Source of the DNA: Fimbriimonas ginsengisoli Gsoil 348
GTDB taxonomy: Bacteria; Armatimonadota; Fimbriimonadia; Fimbriimonadales; Fimbriimonadaceae
Direction of reading: 5' to 3'
NCBI GenBank assembly: GCA_945881865.1
Contig: CAMCVK010000007.1
Location: 108,997 to 172,996, forward strand
Length of the DNA stretch: 64,000 nucleotides
Shown: piece by piece, positions 1 to 7,926 of the stretch
How the letters are laid out: each line of letters opens with the position of its first letter
How positions within the stretch are numbered: the stretch's first letter is position 1
Made by a program: the position numbers and the translations under genes
The notes under the pieces: model-generated
Databases searched by the model: none
Told to the model about the DNA's origin: nothing
What the model saw: the letters and a program-made list of their open reading frames with translations, nothing else

Positions 1-2
1 CC

Positions 3-377
3 CGTGACGCGTACTTCAACGGCCTGGAAGAGAATGGTCAAAAAGCCGACTGGCTGGCTGATTTCGCCAACGGAGCCATGCCGTTTGGCCAAGGCGAGAC
101 TCCGGAGATGGCTATCCTATCGAGCGTCGTCGGGTTGTTCGATAACGAGAACGGTGCCGCCCTCCGGAAGGCAATCCTCAAGCTGGACGCCGAGGGCAAG
201 CAAGCCAAGTACGCAAACTACGGCTACATCAACGCCGAGAAGATGCTCGTCGGAGCCCTGGACGAGAGCAACCGCGGCGCGTTCGTCGCCGCCTGGAAGA
301 ACTTGAAGTACAGCGAGCGCGAAGGCGTTTGCACTCTTGTTCGCGACGCCGCCCTTGGCGGACTCGGCGACCTCTGA
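3..377 (+). CDS. C-terminal part of an unknown protein (5' truncated)
   Basis: The frame is open from the window edge to a TGA at 375-377, giving 124 visible residues; the start lies outside. The visible part is soluble, mostly helical in composition, with no signal peptide or membrane segment and no motif I recognise. It ends LGGLGDL. It is followed after 38 bp by the S66 peptidase gene on the same strand, so the two may be co-transcribed. A nested ATG at 78 in the same frame is less likely to be the start because the coding frame continues upstream of it without a stop. Confidence 0.6.
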   Translation, partial: RDAYFNGLEENGQKADWLADFANGAMPFGQGETPEMAILSSVVGLFDNENGAALRKAILKLDAEGKQAKYANYGYINAEKMLVGALDESNRGAFVAAWKNLKYSEREGVCTLVRDAALGGLGDL

Positions 378-415
378 CCTGACGCCAAAGCCGGGGCGAC
401 TTCGTCTTTTCTCCT

Positions 416-1330
416 ATGAAACCTAAGGCGCTTCGGCGCGGCGACACGATTGCCCTTGTGTCGCCCGCTTCCCCTGTCTCGAAAGAAAATCTGGAGCTGG
501 CGCTTTCGTTCCTGGAAGGAGCCGGATTCAACGTTTGGCAATCGCCCGGAGTGAACCGGCTAGGCAAGTATTTGGCTGGCACCGACGGCGAGCGTGCGGC
601 GGACCTCATGGAAGCTTTCACTAGGCCAGGGATCGATGCCGTGCTTTGCTCGCGCGGCGGCTACGGCTGTGCGCGACTCTTCCCTTTCCTGGACCTGGAC
701 ATCATCGCCGCCTCGGGCAGGATTCTGGCTGGCTTTAGCGACATCACGACCCTTCACCTGGCGCTTAACCGCCGCGGGACTCCCACCTTGCACGCACCCA
801 TGGCCCTAACCCTCAGCAACCAGAAGGCTCCCTGGGTCTACGAGTCCCTGTTGACTGGCCTTACCGGCGGAACGGCGGTTCCCACCGAAGCCCCAACCGG
901 CAACTGTGTCGTCGCGGGCTCCGCCGAAGGCGAAACGGTAGGAGGTTGCCTTTGTCTTCTATGCGACAGCATCGGAACGCCAAATGCCCTCGAGACCCAA
1001 GGCAAACTTCTCTTCATTGAAGACGTCGACGAAAACCCCCACCGCGTCGATGCCATGCTCACGCACCTCCGAAACTCCGGTTTGGCGGCCAAAGCGTCCG
1101 GTATCGTAATCGGAGAGATGACCCGCACCGACGAACGTGTCGATGCCGGAATCGGCGGCTCGCCTTGGCGAGACATTGTTCGCGACCGCCTTGCCGACCT
1201 GAGAATTCCCGTCATGACGGACTACCCTTTTGGCCATGTGAAAGACATGCTGACGATTCCGTTGGGCGTGCGCGCGCGGATGGACGCCGAAGCCGGAACG
1301 GTGGAGTTCCTGGAGCCCGCGTGTATTTAG
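416..1330 (+). CDS. LD-carboxypeptidase (peptidase S66, muramoyltetrapeptide carboxypeptidase)
   Basis: 304 aa, normal length for the S66 family, cytoplasmic serine peptidases that remove the terminal D-alanine from murein tetrapeptides during recycling. The N-terminus (RRGDTIALVSPASP) is the typical first strand of the family. The nucleophile is probably Ser108 in GFSDIT, within the elbow after the AVLCSRGGYG segment; the partners are probably Glu202 (FIEDVDE) and His274 (PFGH), matching the family Ser-Glu-His triad order. Its end overlaps the GTG start of the next gene by 10 nt, suggesting translational coupling. Whether it acts on murein or on another LD-peptide such as microcin cannot be told from the sequence. 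Confidence 0.9.
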   Translation: MKPKALRRGDTIALVSPASPVSKENLELALSFLEGAGFNVWQSPGVNRLGKYLAGTDGERAADLMEAFTRPGIDAVLCSRGGYGCARLFPFLDLDIIAASGRILAGFSDITTLHLALNRRGTPTLHAPMALTLSNQKAPWVYESLLTGLTGGTAVPTEAPTGNCVVAGSAEGETVGGCLCLLCDSIGTPNALETQGKLLFIEDVDENPHRVDAMLTHLRNSGLAAKASGIVIGEMTRTDERVDAGIGGSPWRDIVRDRLADLRIPVMTDYPFGHVKDMLTIPLGVRARMDAEAGTVEFLEPACI

Positions 1331-3039
1331 CCATTTTTGCGGCGATAGCGTTCGGCCAAGTTGCGTCGCCGGTAATCCTGCCGAAAGCCGCCCCGGCGGC
1401 GCAAACCGTGCGAAGCTGGGAGAAAGTCATCGTTCCCGGCACGACGTACCGGGCAATCATGGATCCAAAGGGTCCACTGCAGATTCACGCGCTGCGCGTG
1501 CATCCCGGCGGCGGAATTCGCCCGGAGGTTGCCTTGCCCGGCAAGACGGTTTTCGACGACACCATGACCGGTGGACGCGGTAGCACTACAAAAATTGCTC
1601 TCGATAACGGAGCCTTTGCCGCCATCAACGGCGACTTCTTCCCGATCAACTCCGGACGCAGCAGCGGCGACCCGCTGGGATGCATGATCCACAACGGCGA
1701 ACTCGTCAGCACCCCAACGAAGTCTCGAGCCGCGATGGGTTGGGGCAACGGCAACTCGGCAATCGGCTACCTAAATTTTTCGGCGTCCTTTCGGCCGTTC
1801 GGCGGGACGGCTCTCGTGGTCAACGGGGTGAATGAGCCGATTGGCAAGAACGAGACCGCGCTCTTCACGCCGACCGCGGGGTACGCGATGGGTGCCGATC
1901 CGGTCGCGATGGCCGTGCTTATCCCGGACCGGATGAAGCTCACCGCGGAGGGCTCGATGGAGGTCACGATCGAGCGCGTCCTGCCGGATGCGAACCGATT
2001 CCCGATTCCGACGGACCGCTACGTGATTGCCGGGCAGGGCGCCGACGCCGCGCTGATTCAGGCGCTGAAACCGGGAACGCGGGCCACCCTAGAGTGGAAG
2101 ACGACCGGCTTCGACTGGAAAACGATCGACAACGTTATCGGCGGTGGCCCAACGCTGGTGAAGGCGGGAGCCGCCAACGTCACCTCGACCGCAGAAGGCT
2201 TTGGCCCCGAGTTTGCGGACAAGCGGCATCCGCGCACGGCGGTTGGCCGAACCGCTGCCGGCGATCTTTGGTTCGTGGTCGTTGACGGAAGAAACGATCT
2301 GTCGGTCGGCGTGACGCTCCCTGAACTGGCAAAGATCATGCTGGACCTCCGATGCGTGGAGGCGATCAATTTGGACGGCGGCGGAAGCTCCGCGCTCTCG
2401 CTGTTTGGTCGAGCCGTGAACATCCCTAGTGACGGCAAGGAGCGCCTGGTGGCCAATGGCGTGGCGTTCATTGGCAACGTTCCCAGCCGCCCCATTCCGG
2501 GCGCCAGAATTCAACTCCTGCGCGAAGGCGATGTCGTTCGCGCCGAAGTCTGGGACAAGGGGAATCAGCCGGTTACGGACGTTCCGATTCTATGGACCGC
2601 CGAGGGTGGCGCGATCGACCAGAACGGAACCTTCGCAAAAGCACCCGACAAAGGAACCGTTTGGGCCACGCTGAATGGCGTGACCCTTACAAGGGCGTGG
2701 ACGATGCCGCCTACTTCTTCAGTGCGTCCAGCCGCTCGAACGACTGGCCAAGCACCACCGCCGAGTCTCCGCCCATCCATCCGTCCAGCGTCGTTGCGTA
2801 AACGCTCCGGAAGTCCACTCCAAACGGAACGTCCCCGTTCTCCAAGTTATCAAAGTCCGCCATCGGCCCGTACAGCCCGCCCTTTACGCGAGACCCAACC
2901 AGGAACATCGGCCCGGCCGAGCCGTGATCCGTCCCTTGAGAAGCGTTCTCCTCGACCCGGCGTCCGAACTCCGAGAAAGCCAAAACGATCACCTTATCGG
3001 CCTTCCCAATCGCCTCCATCTCGCCCTGGAACGCGGTAA
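1321..3039 (+). CDS. Phosphodiester glycosidase (NAGPA)-domain exported protein with anomalous C-terminal read-through
   Basis: I place the start at GTG 1321, overlapping the end of the S66 gene; this gives a short hydrophobic leader (LAIFAAIAFGQVASP) and so likely export. The NAGPA domain runs about residues 95-375 and carries the family signatures AINGDFF, GGGPTLV, HPRTAVG and NLDGGGSSAL. The family includes the mammalian mannose-6-phosphate uncovering enzyme and bacterial sporulation or murein-associated proteins. An Ig-like segment follows up to about residue 460. After that the frame continues for about 110 residues that are Arg/Pro/Ser rich and antisense to the converging DUF1501 gene, so this tail is probably not evolved protein; the true end may have been lost or shifted near 2710. 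Confidence 0.75.
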   Translation: MYLAIFAAIAFGQVASPVILPKAAPAAQTVRSWEKVIVPGTTYRAIMDPKGPLQIHALRVHPGGGIRPEVALPGKTVFDDTMTGGRGSTTKIALDNGAFAAINGDFFPINSGRSSGDPLGCMIHNGELVSTPTKSRAAMGWGNGNSAIGYLNFSASFRPFGGTALVVNGVNEPIGKNETALFTPTAGYAMGADPVAMAVLIPDRMKLTAEGSMEVTIERVLPDANRFPIPTDRYVIAGQGADAALIQALKPGTRATLEWKTTGFDWKTIDNVIGGGPTLVKAGAANVTSTAEGFGPEFADKRHPRTAVGRTAAGDLWFVVVDGRNDLSVGVTLPELAKIMLDLRCVEAINLDGGGSSALSLFGRAVNIPSDGKERLVANGVAFIGNVPSRPIPGARIQLLREGDVVRAEVWDKGNQPVTDVPILWTAEGGAIDQNGTFAKAPDKGTVWATLNGVTLTRAWTMPPTSSVRPAARTTGQAPPPSLRPSIRPASLRKRSGSPLQTERPRSPSYQSPPSARTARPLRETQPGTSARPSRDPSLEKRSPRPGVRTPRKPKRSPYRPSQSPPSRPGTR

Positions 3040-3946
3040 CCGCGTCCGAGAAGCCTTTCAGGAGCTTCTGGTGCTGGTCGGCTTGCTTCGAGTGCGTGTC
3101 GAAGCCACCTGCCGAGAAGTAAACAACCCGCGTTGCGGGTGACGTTGCGATGAGCTGGGCAATCTGCTTGAAACCGTTGCCGAAGTCGTCGTTCGCGTAG
3201 GCTCCTTTCGGCGTGTAGGTCGAGACTTTCGCCTTCAATTCGCTCATCGCGTCCAGCGCCGTTTTCGAAGCCTGTTGCACGACGCGCGTGGCGGATCCGG
3301 TCATGGCATCCATTCCCTGGATCTGCCGGAGCATCTTTTCCGTGTCGGGATCGCCGAGCAGGTTCTGAACGTCGGCTAGCGAAGCAAAGCATGGAATGCT
3401 GGCGACCTTGCCCACGAGTGCCTTTGGCTTCTCTGTCGACAGCCCGAGGGCGACGACCGGATTCAGCGGTCCTATTGCCGCCTCGGCGTCAAAATGGCGC
3501 CCAAGCCAGCCATATTTCTGGTTGAAGTCCACCGAGCCGAGCTGCCAGATATCCATGCTGCGGAAGTGCGAACGGCTGGAGTTTGGGTAGCCGACGTTCT
3601 GGATGACCGCCACCTTGCCGGCTTTGAAGAGGCCGTGCAGACCCGTCATGCCGGGGTGCAAGGCAACCTTTTCGTTGAGCTTGAGGACCGCATCTTCCTT
3701 GAGGCCAAGGGTCGGACGGAAGGTGTAGTACTTCTTGTCCGCGTACGGAACCACCGTGTTCAGGCCGTCGTTTCCGCCCGAGAGTTGGCAGACGACCAAA
3801 ATCGTGTCGCTCGTTGGCTTTCCGCCGTGGGCCGTGCGAACCATGTCGGCATGAGCGATGCTTGAAAGCCACTTTGGGGCCACAAGCCCGATCGCGATCA
3901 TACTCCCGCCTTTGAGAATTTCCCGTCGTGTTAAAAAGTCGCTCAT
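2711..3946 (-). CDS. DUF1501 family Tat-exported protein
   Basis: 411 aa. The N-terminus has a twin-arginine signal (LTRREILKGG) followed by a hydrophobic stretch ending near AHA, so it is probably exported folded. The body shows DUF1501 landmarks: LVVCQLSGGNDGLNTV near residue 50, LHPGM, the SRSHFRSMD segment, FDTHSKQ, and AFSEFGRRV followed by GTDHGSAGPM. These Asp/His clusters resemble the metal-binding alkaline phosphatase/sulfatase-like fold, but activity is unknown. In many bacteria such genes pair with DUF1800 genes; no DUF1800 gene is seen here. It converges with the NAGPA gene and is divergent from dnaK, with a 180-bp shared upstream region that holds a weak GATAAT box. Confidence 0.9.
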   Translation of the reverse strand: MSDFLTRREILKGGSMIAIGLVAPKWLSSIAHADMVRTAHGGKPTSDTILVVCQLSGGNDGLNTVVPYADKKYYTFRPTLGLKEDAVLKLNEKVALHPGMTGLHGLFKAGKVAVIQNVGYPNSSRSHFRSMDIWQLGSVDFNQKYGWLGRHFDAEAAIGPLNPVVALGLSTEKPKALVGKVASIPCFASLADVQNLLGDPDTEKMLRQIQGMDAMTGSATRVVQQASKTALDAMSELKAKVSTYTPKGAYANDDFGNGFKQIAQLIATSPATRVVYFSAGGFDTHSKQADQHQKLLKGFSDAVTAFQGEMEAIGKADKVIVLAFSEFGRRVEENASQGTDHGSAGPMFLVGSRVKGGLYGPMADFDNLENGDVPFGVDFRSVYATTLDGWMGGDSAVVLGQSFERLDALKK

Positions 3947-4043
3947 ACGCTTGTTCCATTATCCGCCGTAATCGGCATATATGGAAGCAGACGTGCGGTA
4001 TCGGCTTTCGTTCACCGCAGATTTGCGAGACGGCCTAGGCCTA

Positions 4044-4073
4044 TTGCCCTCCTCCGCAATGGGGCGGTACAAT
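4044..4073 (+). promoter_or_regulatory. Predicted sigma-70 type promoter of dnaK
   Basis: TTGCCC at 4044-4049 and TACAAT at 4068-4073 are separated by 18 bp. Transcription would begin near 4080. The leader contains the small hairpin TGAGCC-tataa-GGCTCA at 4091-4107, just upstream of the start codon; it does not match the CIRCE (HrcA) operator. Confidence 0.5.
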
Positions 4074-4125
4074 TTTGCGTAAGAAAGACGTGAGCCTATA
4101 AGGCTCAAATCATTTGAGTAAAAAG

Positions 4126-6027
4126 ATGGGAAAGATCGTAGGAATCGACTTAGGAACGACCAACTCGGTGGTCGCGGTGATGGAAGGCGGCGAAGCCACC
4201 GTAATTACAACGGCGGAAGGCAACCGAACCGTCCCCAGCGTGGTCGGATTTAAGCAGAACGGCGAGAAGCTGGTTGGCGTGACCGCGAAGCGGCAGTCGG
4301 TCGTGAACCCAGACAATACGATCTACTCGATCAAGCGGTTCATGGGCCACGGACTAAGCGAAGTTCGAGACGAAGCAAGCCGCGTGGGCTACAAGGTCGT
4401 CGCCGGCAAAACCGGCCAAGTGGAAGCCGTCATCCCCGCCCTCGGCAGAAACTTGACCCCCGAGGAAGTTTCCTCGATGATCCTTCAGAAGCTGAAGGCC
4501 GACGCCGAAGCCTATCTCGGCACGACGGTCGACCAGGCCGTCATCACCGTTCCGGCCTACTTTAACGACGCGCAGCGTACCGCTACGAAGAATGCGGGCG
4601 AAATTGCCGGCCTCAAGGTTCTTCGCATCATCAACGAGCCAACCGCCGCGGCACTGGCCTATGGCCTCGACAAGAAGGCAAACGAGACGATCCTCGTCTT
4701 CGACCTTGGCGGCGGAACCTTTGACGTTTCGGTCCTGGACGTGGGCGAAGGCGTTTTCGAAGTGAAATCCACCGCCGGCGACAGCCACCTGGGCGGCGAC
4801 GACTTCGACAACAAGGTTGTGGATTGGCTAGTTTCTGAGTTCCGAAAGGATCAGGGCATCGACCTCACGAAGGACCGCGCGGCGGTTCAGCGACTCAAGG
4901 AAACTGCCGAGCGCGCCAAGGTCGAGCTCAGCACCCAGATGACGACCAACATCAACCTGCCGTACATCACGGCCGACCAAGACGGTCCGAAGCACTTGGA
5001 CTACCAACTGACCCGGGCGAAGTTCGAAGAGCTGACCAAGGACCTGATGGAGCGCGTTCAGAAGCCGTTCAAGCAGGCGCTTGAAGACGCAAAGCTGGAC
5101 GCCGGAGACATCAATGAAGTCATCCTCGTTGGTGGCTCGTCGCGTATGCCACAGGTTCAGGAGTTGGTGCGAAAGCTCACCGGAAAGGAGCCGAACCGAT
5201 CGGTGAACCCGGACGAAGTCGTGGCCATGGGTGCCGCGATCCAGGGCGGAATCCTCGGCGGCGAAGTCATGGACATCGTGCTCCTCGACGTCACCCCGCT
5301 CTCGCTGGGGGTTGAGACTCAGGGCGGCATCTTCGACAAGCTGATCGACCGAAACACGACGATTCCGACGAAGAAGAGCCGCGTGTACACGACGGCCGTC
5401 GACAACCAGCCGGAAGTCGAGATTCACATCTTGCAGGGCGAGCGACCGATGGCGAAGGATAACAAGACGCTGGGCCGCTTCCACCTCGCCGGCATCCCGG
5501 CCGCTCCCGCGCGGATTCCGCAGATCGAGGTGACCTTCGACATCGACGCGAACGGCATTGTGAACGTGAGCGCGCTTGAGAAGGGCACCGGAACCCGACA
5601 GTCGATCGCCATCACCGGCTCGGGCAACCTGAACCGCGACGAAATTGAGCGAATGGTTCGCGAAGCCGAGATGAACGCCGAGGCCGACAAGCGACACCAG
5701 GAGCTCATCGAGATCAAGAACAAGAGCGAGGCGCTTATCTACAGCACCGAGAAAACGCTCCGCGAGGCCGGCGACAAGGTCGATGAAGCCACGCGGTCTT
5801 CGGTGAACGAGAAGATCGAAGCTCTGCGTAAAGCCCTCACCGGCGACAACGCGACGGAGATTGAGCAGGCGTTTGGCCAGCTCGAAGGTGAAAGCCACCG
5901 AGTTGCAGAGATTCTTTACAAGAGCGTCTCGGAGCAAGCGAATCAGAGCGAAGCCGAACCAGCCGCCGACAACAAGGCGACTTCCGACGGCGACGTTCAA
6001 GACGGCGAGTTCAAAGAGAAGAAGTAA
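4126..6027 (+). CDS. dnaK: Molecular chaperone DnaK (Hsp70)
   Basis: About 633 aa, full length. The ATPase domain begins [13 protein letters not shown] and includes the phosphate loop [10 protein letters not shown] and VGGSSRMP. The substrate-binding domain contains the [11 protein letters not shown] linker segment, and the C-terminus ends in an acidic disordered tail ([13 protein letters not shown]). I chose ATG 4126, which matches the usual DnaK start; a TTG 12 nt upstream (4114) would add four residues. The gene stands alone: no grpE, dnaJ or hrcA is nearby, unlike the common heat-shock operon. A weak hairpin (AGGGGC/GCCCCT) follows at about 6035-6056 but has no good T-tract. Confidence 0.97.
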   Translation: MGKIVGIDLGTTNSVVAVMEGGEATVITTAEGNRTVPSVVGFKQNGEKLVGVTAKRQSVVNPDNTIYSIKRFMGHGLSEVRDEASRVGYKVVAGKTGQVEAVIPALGRNLTPEEVSSMILQKLKADAEAYLGTTVDQAVITVPAYFNDAQRTATKNAGEIAGLKVLRIINEPTAAALAYGLDKKANETILVFDLGGGTFDVSVLDVGEGVFEVKSTAGDSHLGGDDFDNKVVDWLVSEFRKDQGIDLTKDRAAVQRLKETAERAKVELSTQMTTNINLPYITADQDGPKHLDYQLTRAKFEELTKDLMERVQKPFKQALEDAKLDAGDINEVILVGGSSRMPQVQELVRKLTGKEPNRSVNPDEVVAMGAAIQGGILGGEVMDIVLLDVTPLSLGVETQGGIFDKLIDRNTTIPTKKSRVYTTAVDNQPEVEIHILQGERPMAKDNKTLGRFHLAGIPAAPARIPQIEVTFDIDANGIVNVSALEKGTGTRQSIAITGSGNLNRDEIERMVREAEMNAEADKRHQELIEIKNKSEALIYSTEKTLREAGDKVDEATRSSVNEKIEALRKALTGDNATEIEQAFGQLEGESHRVAEILYKSVSEQANQSEAEPAADNKATSDGDVQDGEFKEKK

Positions 6028-6073
6028 CGCCTGAGGGGCGGATGAGAGGCCCCTTAAATGTTGCATTCTTCCA

Positions 6074-6151
6074 AAGCCCGAAGGGCTGTAGCCGACGCCT
6101 CTGTGGCGTCGCTTCCAAGATTAAGCCCAGCCACGGAGGCTGGGGCTACAC
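6074..6151 (+). repeat. Intergenic palindromic repeat (family C)
   Basis: Three short hairpins lie in a row: AGCCCGAAGGGCT, GACGCCTCTGTGGCGTC and GCCCAGCCACGGAGGCTGGGGC. The arrangement (stem, short spacer, stem) is that of a REP-like intergenic element between dnaK and the permease gene. A similar gacgc-tggag-gcgtc stem occurs near 21909. The short open frame that crosses it is an accident of the repeat. Confidence 0.5.
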
Positions 6152-6254
6152 GCTTCGCGTAGGCTGGCTCTTGTCCGCATCGCAAGCAGATGTGGACGCT
6201 CTCCAAAACAACCTTCGCAACCCGCCGATGCGCCTGAAAAGGTAAAAGGTTCGC

Positions 6255-7607
6255 TTGAAACGACTGGCCCTTTTGCCCTTGGCGGCGACCATCTACTTCT
6301 GCGTGAGCGGCGGGCCGCACGGCCTCGAGCCGCTCATGCAGTCTGGCGCGGGGCTGGGCATTCTCCTCGTCCTCATCGTGCCGATCATCTGGGCTCTCCC
6401 GGCCGCCCTGATGACCGCCGAGCTGGCCAGCGCCATCCCAAGCGAAGGCGGCTACTACGTCTGGGTTAAGCGTGCCCTCGGCCCGTTTTGGGCGGCCTGC
6501 GCCGGGTGGTGCACGTGGATCTACAGCTGGGTCGACGTCGCCATCTACCCAGGGCTTTTTGCCTTCTACACCGCGCGGCTGCTGGGCGCGATGGGCTACG
6601 GACTGGCGCTAGACGAGAACCCAATGTTGAAATGGGGCATCGGGCTCATCATCATCATTCCGCTTACCTACCTGAACCTGCGGGGCGCGAATTCAGTAGG
6701 CCAGGCCGCCAAATTGTTCGGCATTGTTCTGTTTTTGCCATTCGCCGTCATGGTGTGCCTCGGCCTGCCGCAACTCATGAACAACCCGAGCGTGCTCACC
6801 ACGCCGTTCATTGCGCAAGACCAAACCCTGACCGGCGCCCTCAGCACCGGCCTTTTCGTCGTGATGTGGAACTACCTTGGCTGGGACTCTCTCTCGACCA
6901 TCGCCGGTGAGGTCGAGAACCCAAAGCGCAACTTCCCGCGCGCAATCTTCATCGCCCTGCCGATCGTCATCCTGTCCTACCTACTGCCCGTTGCCGTGGG
7001 CCTCGCCTATGGGCCGAGCCTCCCGGAGTGGACGGAAGGCTTCTGGCCCGAACTTGGAAGGCGCATCGGTGGCCGTCCACTCGAAATCTGGATCGCCATC
7101 ACCGGAATGGTGGGCACGGGCGGACTGTTTGCCGCGACGCTCCTCGCTGGCTCACGCATTCCGTTTGTGCTGGCGGAGGACAGGTTGTTGCCCAAGTTCC
7201 TGACCGAGAAGCACCCAAAATTCGGCACGCCGGTGATGGCGATCCTCGTGAGCGCGGCCTTCTACACCTTCTTCAGCTACAGCTCGTTTGAATGGCTCGC
7301 GGTTTGCGACGTCATTCTTTACTCGGCCGCGCTAATGCTCGAGTTCGTCGCCCTCGCCGTCCTGCGGGTGAAGGAGCCAAACCTACCGCGTCCGTTTCGC
7401 ATCCCCGGCGGGTGGCCGGTCATCGCCCTGGTGATCCTCTCTCCGGCCGCCATCATAGCCTTTGCCATTTGGAGCCAAATCAAGGAAGAGGGCATGACTG
7501 CCATCTATCTCTCGCTCATCGGAATCGCCATCGGGCCGATCGCCTATCTGATTGCAAAGACGGTTAACTTCAAAAAGGCGAGTGCAGAACCACGCGCTCC
7601 AGAGTAG
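6255..7607 (+). CDS. APC superfamily amino acid permease
   Basis: 450 aa with about 12 hydrophobic segments from near the start to the end. Family features include the early unwound-helix Gly-rich segment (SGGPHGLE), ELASAIPSEGGYYVWV near residue 55, which is the hallmark of APC transporters, and the NYLGWDSLSTIAGEVENPKRNFPRA segment in the middle. It should be an inner-membrane proton- or antiport-coupled transporter of amino acids or amines; substrate cannot be assigned. The start is TTG 6255, supported by AAAGG five bases upstream. The last 38 bp overlap the end of acpS on the other strand. Confidence 0.9.
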   Translation: MKRLALLPLAATIYFCVSGGPHGLEPLMQSGAGLGILLVLIVPIIWALPAALMTAELASAIPSEGGYYVWVKRALGPFWAACAGWCTWIYSWVDVAIYPGLFAFYTARLLGAMGYGLALDENPMLKWGIGLIIIIPLTYLNLRGANSVGQAAKLFGIVLFLPFAVMVCLGLPQLMNNPSVLTTPFIAQDQTLTGALSTGLFVVMWNYLGWDSLSTIAGEVENPKRNFPRAIFIALPIVILSYLLPVAVGLAYGPSLPEWTEGFWPELGRRIGGRPLEIWIAITGMVGTGGLFAATLLAGSRIPFVLAEDRLLPKFLTEKHPKFGTPVMAILVSAAFYTFFSYSSFEWLAVCDVILYSAALMLEFVALAVLRVKEPNLPRPFRIPGGWPVIALVILSPAAIIAFAIWSQIKEEGMTAIYLSLIGIAIGPIAYLIAKTVNFKKASAEPRAPE

Positions 7608-7926
7608 CCACCGCAACGGCGTGCTTGCGTTCGTGGCTTATCGACACCTTGAGCCTCAGCCGCTTGAGGTCGAAATCTGGTGATTGGATCCGCACAAACG
7701 GAACGCCGACTTCGTCCGGCAGTACCTCGATGTGTTGAAACTGTAGCGGCAACCCGACCGCCTTATACACCGCCTCTTTTGCCGCCCAGCGCCCGGCGAC
7801 CTGCGTGGCATTCCGGCAGTACTCCCGCTCCGCTGGGGTGAGAATCCGCTCCAAGAAGCGCGGATTCTCCATCGCGCGCTTGATCCGCTCAACCTCCACG
7901 ATGTCGATTCCCAGCCCGATAATCAC
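7570..7926 (-). CDS. acpS: Holo-[acyl-carrier-protein] synthase
   Basis: 118 aa, the usual AcpS length. It transfers 4'-phosphopantetheine from CoA to the serine of acyl carrier protein. The start GLGIDIVEVERI holds the Mg-binding Asp8, and RWAAKEAVYKA holds Glu51 and the CoA-binding Lys. The start is GTG 7926, which overlaps the TGA of the upstream Fe-S oxidoreductase gene by three bases (GTGA), so translation is coupled. A much longer frame upstream is only a shadow of that gene. Its 3' end converges on the permease gene with a 38-bp overlap. Confidence 0.93.
   Translation of the reverse strand: MIIGLGIDIVEVERIKRAMENPRFLERILTPAEREYCRNATQVAGRWAAKEAVYKAVGLPLQFQHIEVLPDEVGVPFVRIQSPDFDLKRLRLKVSISHERKHAVAVATLERVVLHSPF

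Noticed and set aside
4085..4125. Possible CIRCE (HrcA) operator before dnaK
   Set aside because: The small inverted repeat TGAGCC/GGCTCA does not match TTAGCACTC-N9-GAGTGCTAA.
4828..6066. 412-codon open frame antisense to dnaK
   Set aside because: Leu/Val/Arg-rich shadow of the dnaK codons; no start signal or family.
6042..6245. Short plus-strand frame after dnaK
   Set aside because: It runs through the three hairpins of a REP-like element and has no protein-like features.
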